Counted from the first letter of the stretch, positions 36,071 through 48,084 are shown. The stretch: DNA of 64,000 nt from Micropterus salmoides (GCF_014851395.1 NW_024041150.1:4268891-4332890), one strand, 5' to 3'. The notes: generated by a model not told the origin, from the letters alone. Program-made: numbers and translations.

Positions 36071-37796
36071 GATCAGTACATGTGAAGCTATTTGAACAAA
36101 ATGACAATGATCAAACAATTAATCAGTGAATCTGTCAACAAAAACGACAATTTTAGTAAAAACAGTTGATAATGATAATAGTTTTTTATTGCTAAAAGAA
36201 ATATCCTTTACAGTAACGATTGTAAATTGTAAATTCTGTACATGATACATAGTCAACAATTAGTCGATTATTGGTGGAGACATAGTGATTGTCAGATTAA
36301 TTGATAACAGAGATAATTTACTGCCCTACAATTCCCAATAAAGCACATTTGATCCAAAGAAAAACATTCTACATCAAAATGATTCACTAATTCACAGCAG
36401 GACTAAAGTGGCTGGTCACTGCAGGTCTGAACAGCTTCACCTGTGTCTGTTTTACATGATACCACTGTAGAAATGTGACCATGCTTGTTCAAATAGAACC
36501 TCAATTTTATATATTAATATACTTTATATACCACTATTTAAATCTATCTATCATCGCTATATAAAGCTCAGAGGGCTCGATATTATGTGCATGTTTGGAA
36601 CTGTGTTACAAGGTCGCGGGAGAATCTAATGCAAGATGGTATTAAGATGAATTCTGGGAAATGTAGGATCCAGTGGTTCTGATCCATACTGTAGAAAAAT
36701 AACAGGAAATTTGAACAGGTAAGATGCATTTGTTATGATCAAAAACTACCAATTTGAAAACTTTGCTAACAGCCAACGTCCTCTTCGCCTCCGCCATGAC
36801 GTTACGTTCGTACAGGCTGCTGAGCGCAGTTATTCTGCCCGCTCGCCTGGCTCCAGCTTGACACCGGCGCCACTCTGCGCCAGCCCCAGCATATTCTATG
36901 GCTACAGCAACGTTACCGATGTCCAGGTTTGTTTTCTAGGAAGTTTATTAACATCAACTTGAGGTTCATAGTTTGCGGCTAAACCTCTGTCTGTGAAACT
37001 TCTGGTTTATTTAAAACAACTTTGCTAACACAGACAAACATCAAGCAACAACACAACACAGCGAGCAGCTAACTAGTCTACCATGAAATCCACTCTGTGA
37101 ATACTGATCTAGCTTCTTCCAAAGAACTTACACTGTACATTATCTACTTTTCACTTCTTTTTATAGCTTGTTGACGAGTCGTGTTGGTGCCGTAAAGCGT
37201 TATCGGGATAAATATCCTCCCCGGGATTTCAGTGCTTTATAGCTGGCGCTCCGTCCCCGGAGTCGCAATGACAGACATGCCATTCTCCCTATTACAAGTC
37301 AGCGTACCATCAAAATGATTTTGAAGTAATTCACATGATGTTGCTTTAAACATAGGACTGGACACGGGTTTAGATTACAGTTCAAACTCTGCTTTGATAT
37401 CTAATCCAGTCCTCTATTTACTAATTACTGTTCTCCCGGTAAGGTCGCCCCACAGTATGTCATGTTCATGTGTGTCTGCACACACACACACACACACACA
37501 CTTTACTTGAACACCTCACTGGTCAAACCTGGAGGGTCGTCTTGTTCAGAGTGGTAATCTCAAAACTCCCATTAAGGTTAATCCCATCAGCAACGCCAGG
37601 TGGAAGGGTAGAGGTGATGACTTCATAAACACACACACACACACACACACACACACTTTACCTCGCAGGGTCCTCAGTAATATAATTCAGTCACAAACTA
37701 TTAGCCCTAACCTTCTGACCTTTCAGTTCACGTGTAATGAAATGTGCTTTATAAATAAACCACCACAGTAAAATGTTAAAAGTGATCCTCCTGTAG

Positions 37797-37799
<3 letters not shown>

Positions 37800-37859
<60 letters not shown>
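37800..37859 (+). repeat. Long (CA)n microsatellite
   Basis: About 30 uninterrupted CA units, the longest CA-oriented array in the window. Confidence 0.97.
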
Positions 37860-37862
<3 letters not shown>

Positions 37863-37966
37863 CGACGTTTGACAAACATTTGCCGTCCCGTCATGTTCCC
37901 TCCAATAGTTACGGATCTTAAGAGGCTCAGACGCACTTTTACATCTTCAGATTCAAGTTATCCACT

Positions 37967-38245
37967 TTGTTAAGATCCTGTTCTGAAATCCTGGTTCTGG
38001 ACCTGGACCTCTGGACCCCCCTGACGGAGGATCTGAGGCTGCAGAATCACAAACATCTTTTAAATCACTTCTCAAAACCTCTGTATTTTCTAAATGTAAC
38101 TTATTTACTGTGGGGTATTTTATTCTGTATCATTTGGACCTTAATTGTTTGTTGTAGTTTTGATTTTTTACATGAAAGAATCGTGTAACTTTGTTTTTTT
38201 TAAAGGTACTGTATAAATAAAGCTCATTGTTATTATTGTTTATTT
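37967..38245 (+). repeat. Fragment of a common fish repeat ending in a TATAAATAAAG tail
   Basis: TCACTTCTCAAAACCTCTGT ATTTTCTAAATG is followed, after a T-rich stretch, by TTTAAAGGTACTGTATAAAT AAAGCTCATTGTTATTATTG. The tail layout (poly-T, short GC core, TATAAATAAAG, ATT repeats) is widespread in fish repeats and gene 3' ends. A related minus-strand tail occurs at 56098-56165. It could alternatively be a 3' UTR end of an unseen transcript. Confidence 0.4.
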
Positions 38246-39103
38246 ATTCAAATATGGCTGGAGGAGTCCAGCTTCATGAAGAGAGAAACACTGCTGCACA
38301 TTTATGGCCTGTCTGTGAGTTCTTTCTTTCAACATATGATGTCGTTGAATCTCATCACCTGCAACTAATCCAATCCACTTTATTTATACAGCACATTTTA
38401 AAAATCAACTAAGTGCTGCACAAAGAATAAATAAAAGATAATAAAATAAAACTCTTCTTACAACTTTACAATTACTGAGTCAGTTCTTCTTTTCCACTCA
38501 GAGTCTGATGTTGAACTCTTGTTTACAATCTATACGTTGTATTTGTAAATAGTTTGTGTGGCACTTTGTGATTTAGACATTTTTACTAATATCAGCTTTT
38601 ACATTTATTTATTTTAAATATTCCTATTATATGACTGTGTCCTATATTTTACATTAAAAAAATAGTTATTTGGTTAATTTTTCTTCTACTTTTTGTTCTT
38701 ATTCTTGACAAAACCTCTTGCAGCTGTGAAACACGATGCAATATGTGCACCATCGGACACAAACGACAGCTGAGTTAAACCTTGAGATTTAATACTTTTC
38801 TTTTATTTGTTTTAAAAGATCTTCCTGGAACTTTTTGCACCACGAGGAGCACTGCCTCCACTTCCTGGCGCTTTGCATTGTGGGACAATAGTGTACATCG
38901 ACAGCACACGCATAAATCAAGAATTTTTAGTGTGCATGCTGACTAGTTTGATCTTGCCACTCCAGTGTGAACTTGTGTCTTACCTCAAAGTTAAATCTGC
39001 ATCTTCTGGTCTTTTCCTGTCGGACAGCCAATCACAGTGAAGGTCCCGGCTGGGTCAGGCGGTGCAGCTCGGTGCATCGGACGATTCAGACACCCTGTTA
39101 GTG

Positions 39104-39139
<36 letters not shown>

Positions 39140-39837
39140 ATGACGGACTGAAGACAAACGGCGAGGACGTCCAAACACAGACACCCTGCCCTGTCTCTCT
39201 CACACACACACACACACTCAGAAGACGAGTGGTGGCTCTGAAAGAAAGAAAGAGGCCCAGGGACTGAGAGCTACATCTCGGAGAGGAATGTCTTAATTAC
39301 TATCTGTGTGTCTTTCTAACCTTCCTAAAACTCAGGTCTCTGCTTATTTACACTTATACTTCACAAACGTGTGTGTGAGAATTAGAGACACACTGTCATG
39401 TGCATAAAAGTTCTCAAAAGATCATTTCTAAAGGACATAAATGAGTTTTTCCTCACTATTATATAACTGCTAGTGCCTCCTACAGACATATAACATACAG
39501 TACACTGTGCGAGAGTTTAATCATCAGACATCAATGAGTCTGTCTGGTAATTACATGAAGTAAGAGAAGTAACTGAGGCTGCCTAAATCTACAGAAGAAC
39601 TGTGGGGAGTTCTCCCAGATGTTTGGACTTAACTATCTGCTGAATTCCTTCAAAAACTATGTGCAAGTGTACCTTGAAGAACTGATGCTGTTTTGAAGGC
39701 AAATATTGATTTGATTTAGATTGTTCTTCTGTAATTCACTTTGCATTTTTTTCTATGATAGATTTAATCTATCATCAACCTGCCTAAAACACTTACACAG
39801 TACTGTATATATAGACATATATGTGTGTGAGTGTAAA
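38246..39837. other. Non-coding stretch
   Basis: Contains an ATCCACTTTATTTATACAGC AC repeat fragment at 38373-38410 and the CTG array at 39106-39138. No gene recognised. Confidence 0.4.
39106..39138 (+). repeat. (CTG)11 array
   Basis: Eleven uninterrupted CTG units. They would read as a leucine run in one frame, but the surrounding frame (39037-39267) has no signal peptide logic or splice context that convinces me. Confidence 0.9.
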
Positions 39838-40120
39838 TTTGCTGTCCCCTCAAAATAACACATCACACAGCCATTAATGTCCAAACCGCTGGCAACAAAA
39901 GTGAGTACACAACTCACATTTTTGTAAGTATTTCATTATATCTTTTCATGTGACAACACTGAAGAAATGACTGTATGATGTAAAGTAGTGAGTGTACAGC
40001 TTGTATAACAGTGTAAACTTGCTGTCCCCTCAAAATAACACATCACACAGCCGAAAATTTCAGTGTTGTCACATGAAAAGATTTAATATTTACAAAAATG
40101 TGAAGGGTGTACTTTACTTT
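39838..40120. mobile_element. Rearranged termini of a Tc1-type element, core deleted
   Basis: GTAAA TTGCTGTCCCCTCAAAATAA CACATCACACAGCC occurs twice, at about 39835-39882 and 40012-40051. The outer-end block (CACATTTTTGTAAGTATTTC, ATCTTTTCATGTGACAACAC TGAAGAAATGAC) at 39917-39972 is followed by the same block in inverse at 40057-40113. I recognise these blocks as the inverted-repeat ends of a common fish Tc1 family (GAGTACAC start). The result is a left end joined almost directly to a right end, plus an extra inner piece on the left. No transposase remains. Confidence 0.65.
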
Positions 40121-41999
40121 TTATTGTTGATAAAGATTTCAGCCACTTCCAAACATTGTTTAAAATTATTCGTGTTGAAAGTTGCTGATTCACCTACTCA
40201 GCATGAAATAGTCAACTGAAGTTCAGATAGTTTTTTTCATTGTGTTTGCAGAAGTGAGCAGATCTACATAAATTACAATTTAGTAAAAGACATTGCAAAA
40301 TGCACAGCGTGAATTAAATTAATACATTTACACTGCGGCAAACTGAGGTTCACATTCACTGGAAAAACTACAGAAAGTGAAAGTGTGTGTTTGTGTGGGT
40401 ATGTGACAGAGAAACACACATTATACTACATGTACACAGATTGTACTGCATTTGCACTTTAAAGTAAAGGTTCTATAGACAGGTTAAGGCATACAAAGTG
40501 TATGTACTTTAAAGAAAACACTGTACTTACTTGCACTTTTGAAAAATATAATATGTCAGACAGTAACTCATTCAGTACAGCATGAGTTTGTGTGTGCATG
40601 GTGTCATGCATGGTCATCAGGGGGTATTTCTCATGTTGTAGGGACATAAATCTGTTTATACAGTCACAGTGTGGGGACTCACCTTCCTTATGGGGACAAA
40701 ATCCAAGTCCCTGTAACAGAAATCAATACATTTTTGGTTGAAGACTTGGTTTAAGGTTAGGGAAAGTCTCCAGGGAATGAATGGAAGTCAATGTAATGTC
40801 CTCTGAAGTGATGGAAACACGACTGCGTCTCTGTGTGTGTAGGTGTTGGGACAGAGGGGGCGCCGTCACTGCTGCCCCCGGCCCGGCGAGGGAGACAGTT
40901 TGGCGGGCAGCCAGGACTGACCGGGGCCCTGAGACGTCCCAGAGACTGACCTGGAGACCCGCCTGTCGCTGCGCATGAGCGTCAAACACACACACACACA
41001 CACGCAGCAGCCAATGGGGTTAGTCAAGGGTGGCGATAAGTGTCTGTGTTTGTGTAGCTGGCTGAGCGTCTATGAGAAGTTTTTAATGTAGAGAGAGTAT
41101 GTAGGAGTGTGGGGAGGAGTGGGGGTTAATGTCTTATTTTCACTCTCTGCCTTGGCTCCCTCTCTTGGACCAATCACAGCTCTACAAGCAGATGGAGCAT
41201 TTTTATCTGTGAGATGTGCTGGCTAAATCGCCATGAATAATTATAATAAAAAATGACTTATTAAGAAAACATTATTCAGGCACCACTGAGTCTTTGGAAC
41301 ATGTTGCATGTGGTCAGTGGCCTTGTTTCCATCAACGTCTTTTTATTCGCAGTTTGAAGTATCGCAGAGAGCAAAGGTTGATGGAAACGGCAAAATTCGG
41401 AAGAAAACTTCGGAAAAGATTTCCCCAAAAAGTTTGTGGTGGTTTTTGCCTTTTTCAGAAAAAAGAGTTAATGAGCTAAATGGGTGATGGAAATACCTAT
41501 GCTGAATAAGTTCTGACGTATAGCGAACATTTACGCCTGACCAGAGGTTTTCCCTGTCGGTGTCTTCCTGGATTTTCCCATAACGCTTGAAACACATTCC
41601 CGAGGACCTCTCTCCATTTTTCTCAGATCCATGGTGTTTAGGTCCATGTGACTGGACCTATTTTGTTTCTTGTTTACAGCCATGCATAATATCAACGTAA
41701 ACGCTTTGTGTAGCCTGGTTTATTCGCTCCAAACCAGTTGATGAAAACATGCCTAATTCGCCATTCTTTGCTTAAAATTCGCTTGACAATTAGATGAAAA
41801 CATGGCTACTGTCCGTCGAGAAGTGCGTGGGCTTCACCCAATCAACCATCACCAGATCAAAACAACCAGATCTGCCATCAAATCTGCTGAATTAAAAAAA
41901 AAGGTTTGAGTATTAATTAAATACATCACAGGTGTCCTGATATACAAAGATAATGGATGTGGCAGAGACTAATGCCGGATGCATAGTTTATTACACTTT
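40121..41999. other. Non-coding stretch with one repeat and a GC-rich patch
   Basis: Positions 40665-40850 (GTGTGGGGACTCACCTTCCT TATGGGGACAAAAT, later AATGTCCTCTGAAGTGATGG) look like the fish repeat with GTGGGGAC ends. Positions 40850-40978 are a GC-rich unique patch (see findings). Positions 41310-41800 have nothing I recognise. Confidence 0.4.
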
Positions 42000-42099
42000 T
42001 CTAACTTTTGATTCTGTAATTGCATGAGCAACAAATCTCATCCCTTTGGTCTTGTTCCCCCCCCGACTAGATGTGAATCAGAATCCTCCAGTCTTTGTG

Positions 42100-42683
42100 C
42101 CATTTACCAGCATCTTCACCTCCAAGATCGTCTGAGACCAGCCACCCGGACAGCTGCTACAACAATCGGTTTGCATAGCCAAAGGATTTCTGCACAAACT
42201 GTCAGGAACCGTCTCAGGGAAGCTCAACTGCATTCTCGTCGTCCTCATCGGGGTCCCGACCTGACTGCAACTTCGCACAGCCATTGAAGAGGAGTGGACC
42301 AACACTCCACAGGCCGCAATCAACAACCTGATCAACTCCAGAGATGTGTTGCACTGTGAGGCTAATGGTGGTCACACCAGATACTGACTGGTTCCCGGAC
42401 CCCTCCAATACAGTGAAACTGCACATTTTGGAGTGGCCTTTTTATTGTGGCCAGCCTAAGGCCTTTTTATTGTGGCCAGCCTAAGGAACACCTGTGCAAT
42501 CCCCATGCTGTCTGATCAGCATCTTGATATGCCACACCTGTGAGGTGGATGGATTATCTCAGCAAAGGAGAAGTGCTCACTAACACAGATTTTGACAGAT
42601 TTGTGAACAATATTTGAGAGAAACAGGCCTTTTGTGTACATCGAGAAAGTCTTAGATCCTTGCCTTTATAATTTTGTTCAGTA
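42100..42683 (+). mobile_element. Internally deleted Tc1-type element
   Basis: Translation near 42165-42270 gives LHSQRISAQTVRNRLREAQ and SRRPHRGPDLTA, the second DNA-binding region and linker of a Tc1 family. The sequence then jumps, at about 42265-42280, to AIEEEWTNTPQAAINNLIN and finally EANGGHTRY with a TGA at 42384-42386, the extreme C-terminus of the same family. The whole catalytic core (all three acidic residues) is absent. The right end reads TTATAATTTTGTTCAGTATA at 42666-42685. No left inverted repeat is clear. A 25-bp unit is tandemly duplicated at 42436-42485. The copy is non-autonomous and degraded. Confidence 0.8.
42436..42485 (+). repeat. Two tandem 25-bp units
   Basis: The unit GCCTTTTTATTGTGGCCAGC CTAAG is present twice without a mismatch, inside the 3' non-coding part of the deleted Tc1 copy. 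Confidence 0.9.
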
Positions 42684-45114
42684 TAAATTCTACAAGACAA
42701 AAAAAAATCCACTTTGTATGTTATCATCACTTTACCTCCTACTTTCTCAAACAGGCGGCTCGACCTTCAAACCAGCAACATTCAGGTCACATGTTTGCTT
42801 TTCTGACCTGTAGGCCTTGTTTGCCTCTCTTGTACATCCACACACACACACACACACACACACGCACAGAGTAAACCCTTATACAATAACACACACACAC
42901 ACACACACACCATCCCCCTCTCAGCCCTCTGGCAGTTTGCTGTTGTATGGAAACACAGCTAACCCTGCTGCCCTTTGAGTGTTCCTGCTAAACCAACCAA
43001 CCAACCAACCCATCTGTCTATCCATCCTTCCACAGTCGATACATCCGCTATTGTGGATGGTAGAGATGTATGTCAACACACACAAACCGGACATATCGTA
43101 CTGAACATGCAGACATTTGCAGCTGAATCGCATTGGAAACTCAAAACATTATTGACTTTCACTTGATTTTAAAGGGAACTGTTCAGTGCATCATTTTATG
43201 TTTCTGCTTGAGGCTAAAAGAAAATATGCATTTTTTCCCCCTCCTTTGTTGCATTGCTGCCACTTTAAAAATAAAAAAAATAGACCAAACTGCTGTGTAG
43301 CTGGTGACGTACTCTGTGGGTTCACCATGACACCTTTTTACCCTGTATCTTAAACAAACAGAATTCTTGTACAGCTGCAATTTGTTAAATAAAAAAACAT
43401 AATTTTATGCATATTTCATAAAAAGCTTTGAGCGTAATTAGTAGATAACCTGCTTGCACGGGTTATTACAATTGAAAGACATTTTACACAAACACGTACC
43501 AATTACAAAAACTTTACAAATTTCAGAACACAATGGTAAAACGGTCACTAAAATTAAAAAACTTTATATGCAAACAATAACATATACATAATGTATACTG
43601 CAAAAACACTGTGCCAACTTCATGCAAATTACCAGTAAGTATGTGAAATACAGAGCAACACTCGCATGCAACTAAGCACAAAAAAACAAACCAAAAAAAA
43701 CAAATAAAATATTTAAATGTAAATGTGAAATTTGTGGCTGGATTGTATGATTAGATATTCCAGCCATTCTTACAGTATGCTCACAAAATATTAATCTTCA
43801 CACAGCCTAAAACCACGACAGTAACACAGAGTGTAATTTAAATAATTTAAACAAATTGACAAATTAACAAATAAACCAAAAAAGCAGAAACTGTAGGAGT
43901 AAGAGTAACGTCAAATCACATCCTGGAGTCAGTGTTCAAAACTATCTTTTAAATCCACACACACACACACACACACACACACTATGCATTGTTAATGCAG
44001 TAAAGCACTCTGTGTTTGACTCTGGGTGAGTGAGGAGGAGGCGACACGTCAAACAGCATCAACATCAAACCCAGCTGAGCGCAAGTTCAGCTCAACGGCG
44101 CCGCCCTGCTGCTGCGGCTGAGACACTGTATCTCATCTGACCCGAGCCAAGACGTTAGACCCTGTCTGTGATCTTTGACACACAAAATTTAGCTACTGCT
44201 GGTTTTTTGTTGTTTGTCTGTATAAGTTCACTGACAGGAGAGAGAAACAGTGGATAAAGTATTTTTTTTAAGGAATTACATTTTCTTCTGCTGGATTCTT
44301 CTGTTGGATTAAATTGAGGTTTGCAAAAGTTTTAAAGTTCCCCAGCCTGATTTTTAGTTGTAATATCAAGACAATTAGATGATTCTGTCTATAGTATGTG
44401 GACTAAACTGCAAGTTAAGATAAAAAAAATAAAATTAAAATGTCAAATGCCATTTTAATTTTCAAATTGCATCATAATTTTAAGTGTGACTTAAATATTT
44501 ATTGCATAAATGGAAAGTCTGGTATTTTCATTTTGGAATTTGAATAAACATTTAAATATTGTCCACTTAATATGGTCATAAAACTCCTGTATGAGTTTGT
44601 GGAATTGAAAATAGTATTCCCCTATTGGCTTCCATAAAGTTTACTCTGGTGACGCAAAATGGAAATTAAAAGGAAACAGACAAAACTGTCATCAGTATCA
44701 TCTGAAAGTGTCACAGAGATCCAAAAACAGTCTAGAGAGAGTTTGGATGTAGCGTGTTTCTGCTGAAGGAAAGGTCAGAGGATCGTTACAGGACAGATTC
44801 AGATTCACATGCCCATATGTAATGACCACTGAGGGATTGTTTCTCCTGAACCAGGTTCTCTCTCAGCATTAATTTGACAATATATTTGAAACAATCACAT
44901 CTCGCCCGTCTCTACAGCCATCAATTTCCATCAAAATTTTCAGGAAATCTGCAAAACAAACATCAGATTTATGCTCGTTTCCATTCACTGCTGCTGTGAG
45001 AGTATGAGCTCAATGGTTGATGGAGATAAACACATTCTCACTTTACTTATGGAGGCTTGCTCAGGACCCTGACCAACGAGGGTAGGACTTTCAAAATAAA
45101 ACCAGTGGTTAACG
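42684..45114. other. Non-coding stretch with CA arrays
   Basis: CA arrays at 42840-42863, 42889-42910 and 43956-43982; a (CAAC)n/(ATCC)n-like patch at 42992-43030. Nothing else recognised. Confidence 0.45.
43956..43982 (+). repeat. (CA)n microsatellite
   Basis: About 13 CA units. Confidence 0.95.
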
Positions 45115-45345
45115 TTGTGAAACGTCGAAATGTGGTTAGGTTTAGGAAAACATCATGGTTTGTGGTAAAATAACGACATTGCTCACGTGAATTAACTTGC
45201 CTAAGTTAAGTAACGTTACTTACAGAACTTCACTACAACCAATGTTGACTTTTTGTTTCACACAAAAAACAAACACCGGTCTCGTGGGCGAAAGTCCGGT
45301 TCCTGGACCTCTCATCCCTCCACCACGACCACCTCCTTGACTTTT
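45115..45345 (+). repeat. Dispersed repeat, direct copy of 29650-29870
   Basis: Shares ACATCATGGTTTGTGGTAAA ATAACGAC, AACACCGGTCTC and the CCTCCACCACGACCACCTCC TTGAC end with the 29.7-kb copy, in the same orientation. Confidence 0.6.
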
Positions 45346-45814
45346 CTGCTATTTACTATACATCTGTTAGTTTTCATAAATTAACTATGGCGCCAAGGGG
45401 CTTCCCAGAGCGTTACAAACTGACACGTGCTGGCGCGTCCTTATCTGACTACGAATGAGAATAGGTTTGGTAAACTGTTGGTGGAGGTGATTCTCCAGTC
45501 GCTGCTGTTAATCGCAAAAGAAGAAGAAGACACAACGAGACGATGTCATTAAAAGAGCTCCAGTCAAAACTCAAATGACGGTAAGCCATGTGAGGACGGT
45601 TACAGCCTCCTCACTGCTCCACACACACGTCTGATATTTGTGTCTGCCGCCATTTTTCATCTCTCCAGTGAACGTCTGTTCCCAGTGCACTCTTTCTTTC
45701 TCAATGCACCAACTTTTACTTTTACAAGAGTGAAAAAAAACAACCTTTTTGCAAGATTTCAACAGGTCGATGGAAACACTGGCCGGTTAAGAACCACAAC
45801 ACCATAGGTGTCAT
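45346..45814. other. Non-coding stretch
   Basis: No recognisable content apart from a short GAA run at 45519-45530. Confidence 0.35.
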
Positions 45815-46065
45815 TTACACTGGGGACGCTGGGGACATGTCCCCGCCACCTTTTGAAATGGCTGATTTTTCACTTTTTGAAAGCATTTGCTAAAAAACTA
45901 ACAAATGAAAATGCTTTGAGAAAAGGTTTATTTGCACAATACATGCATATAAAAACAGACATTTCCACCATAAATTGGTGCAGAAAATGTCTCCAGAATG
46001 CAGGAAATTATCAGTTTAATGCTGAAAGTCTTCTCTTGTCTTGTTTCGTGAATCGTCACGTCTCA
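45815..46065 (+). repeat. Degraded element related to 50270-50360
   Basis: Starts TTACACTGGGGACGCTGGGG ACATGTCCCC, a frequent fish repeat opening. GACATTTCCACC TAAATTGGTGCAGAAA followed by CCAGAA AGGAAAT and TTTAATGCT is shared with 50295-50360. Short frames around it reflect an old coding element rather than a live gene. Confidence 0.55.
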
Positions 46066-46341
46066 TGATCCAAATGTATCTTCACGCCCCTAAACAGCCC
46101 AACCGTTTTCAACACAAAGTGACGCCCTTGTCCAACACGTTTGATTTCTGACGTGGTCAGCCTCTTTTCAAATAGCTTGTGTCTTCACATCCAGCCAGAC
46201 TTTAAACTGGATGACATAAAACAAACAAGTGAACCAGGGAGTGTGTGTCTTTCATAAAGCAATAGATTATTGTTGTGTTACCTGTAGAGAGGGAAAACAC
46301 GTGTGTGTATGTGTTTGTGTTGTTGGTAGGATGTCACGCGC

Positions 46342-46373
<32 letters not shown>

Positions 46374-47236
46374 CATCTCCATGATTACAACTCTGATTCT
46401 AAGTGTTTCTATTTGAACTCTGTGGATTAGGTCGCCGACTTTAATGTTCCCGCAGGACTCTGTGTGTGTTGGATTAGTCTCTATTTGAAGTGTGAGGTCT
46501 GACCTAATCTGCAGGTTGCTGTAAACAGAAGCAGTGATCCCGCCTGTCTGAACACTGTGTTCACTGCAAACGTTACACAACACACACACACACAGACACA
46601 CACAGGAGATTAACACAGTGATTTCATTCTGTTTAATGCTTCCTATGGATGTTGATGTGATAAAATACATACATACAATCTGTGAGTCCATTAGAGAATT
46701 GCGGCGTCGCTGATGTCAGAGGACCTGCACCCCTCAGTTTTCTGCTCCAGTTAGCACTCGTTGTGACCTCCTACGACCTCTGACATCATTAATACTATGA
46801 CCTCACTGATGCTGCTGCCAGGTCTGAACTCTTTTGTCACTTTAATGCATCTAATCTGTAATTTCTATATGGATAATAATAAAATATTAACGATAATAAC
46901 CTAAGGTTTATATAGCGTCTTTCAAGATATCACTGCTTGACAAAGAGGGAGGGTTGGGGGAGGGGGGTGTTTAGCACCCAAAAGGTGTGCTTTGAGATGC
47001 TTTTTGAACGTGCAGCGCAGACCGGACAGGACACGACTGCAGTAATGGAGACGGGTGGCGATTAAAGAGTGGATGAGAGTCTCAGCCACAGAGTCAGTTC
47101 AATTTCTACTTGTTTTCTTTTTAACATAATCCAATTTATCTGGACGTTATCTGAAAAGACCTGCTGAGCCTCAGTCGCAGTGCAAACCTGTCCTGTTTGA
47201 CCTCTCCTCGCACAAGCTGACAACACTGCTGACAAC
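46066..47236. other. Non-coding stretch
   Basis: Holds a CA array at 46347-46373. A probable repeat fragment at 46885-47050 contains GGTTTATATAGCGTCTTTCA AGATA, GAGATGCTTTTTGAACGTGC and GGACACGACTGCAG. No gene. Confidence 0.4.
46347..46373 (+). repeat. (CA)n microsatellite
   Basis: About 13 CA units after a CGCGCACACG stretch. Confidence 0.95.
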
Positions 47237-47560
47237 TAGGGCTGGGCAACAAAACAATAATGATAATGATCCTCCATAACAATATAATAAATGTTCAATA
47301 TATCGTCAATAAAAATTGGGTTAAATCATTTGGATCAAGAACAAATTAGCACTTAATTTTTCTATTAAAATATTTATTTTGTTGAGGAAAGTGGGACTGA
47401 AAAGAGATTTATTAATCATATTTGTTGAAAAAGACTTTATCATAATATTTTTTGATTGTTCTACCTCAGATTTGTGAAGTGATCCACTGTTTGGCATCAA
47501 GTGTTTGGCTCATTCTGACCATAAAGAAAAGTTTTACCAAATTATTAACCATCAGTTTTA
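47237..47560 (+). mobile_element. Truncated copy of the GGGCTGGGC inverted-repeat element
   Basis: Begins AGGGCTGGGCAACAAAACAA and runs nearly colinear with the reverse complement of 63372-63810 (shared: AATGATCCTCCATAACAA, AATAAATGTTCAATATAT, AATCATATTTGTTGAAAAAG, GTGAAGTGATCCACTGTTTG, ATTCTGACCATAAAGAAAAG). Its far end is missing and is replaced by LINE sequence from about 47575. Confidence 0.75.
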
Positions 47561-47574
47561 ACTTTTTGTTGCAT

Positions 47575-48000
47575 AGCTTGGTAAGGGAATCTTACGATGC
47601 AAAGCAAAAACTGTCTAACATTTTTAAGGTAGCCAGCAAAATAATTGGATTTAAAGAACTTACCTTGACAGACATCTATAAAAGACATTCATACGTAAGG
47701 CTCAGACTACCACAGCGGCTCTGACCACCCTCTCTTGGAGGAATTTGTCCTTCTCCCCTCTGGGCGAAGATACAGATTGCCCAAAATAAAAACTAACATA
47801 CAAATTTTCCTTTGCACGGCAATTAATGCCCTAAATTTGCACTGAGCTTGAGCTGCTGCTCAGAACGATAGACTGTTGAGGCTACCATTTCTACTTATTG
47901 ACTACTTTTAGACAAACAAAAGAGGATGTATGTTTGTTTTAACCCTATTGCAAATCAAATTTCCCCTGGTGGGACAATAAAGATTGAACTTGAACTTTCA
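47575..48000 (+). mobile_element. 3' end of a non-LTR retrotransposon (LINE)
   Basis: Translation gives the C-terminal end of a LINE reverse-transcriptase protein: LSNIFKVASKIIGF then LTLTDIYKRH. After a frame change it continues DHPLLEEFVLLPSGRRYRLP K. The nucleotide end is CCCTGGTGGGACAATAAAGA TTGAACTTGAAC, matching the fish LINE 3' terminus pattern. I recognise the type (L2/CR1/Rex-like) but not the exact family. The copy is 5'-truncated, as usual for LINEs. Confidence 0.8.
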
Positions 48001-48005
48001 GGTTA

Positions 48006-48066
48006 ATAATTTGGTTAAAAGTTTCAGGGGATTCAGTGATTCCCCTGAAACTTTTAACCAAATTAT
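48006..48066. repeat. Perfect 26-bp palindrome with 9-base loop
   Basis: Arm 48006-48031 is exactly the reverse complement of 48041-48066; the loop is TTCAGTGAT. The arm centre reads GGTTAAAAGTTTCAGGGGA. It lies directly after the LINE 3' end. Confidence 0.95.
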
Positions 48067-48084
48067 GAGAAGTGCAGGATTTTC

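Larger units (their letters stand above)
34916..37799. other. Non-coding stretch rich in microsatellites
   Basis: Contains ATT/TAA runs at 34968-35010, (CAA)n at 35707-35722, and CA arrays at 35882-35911, 36039-36065, 37479-37501 and 37630-37656. Positions 36770-36950 are GC-richer but show no splice-bounded frame that I trust. No gene recognised. Confidence 0.45.

Noticed and set aside
37479..37859. Regularly spaced repeats suggesting a CRISPR-like array
   Set aside because: They are separate CA microsatellites with unequal spacing in a vertebrate genome.
39037..39267. Small secreted-protein-like frame with a leucine run
   Set aside because: The leucines come from (CTG)11 and the end from a CA repeat; no conserved part.
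46278..46691. 137-codon minus-strand frame
   Set aside because: Contains translated CA repeat (CVCVCV) and no domain.
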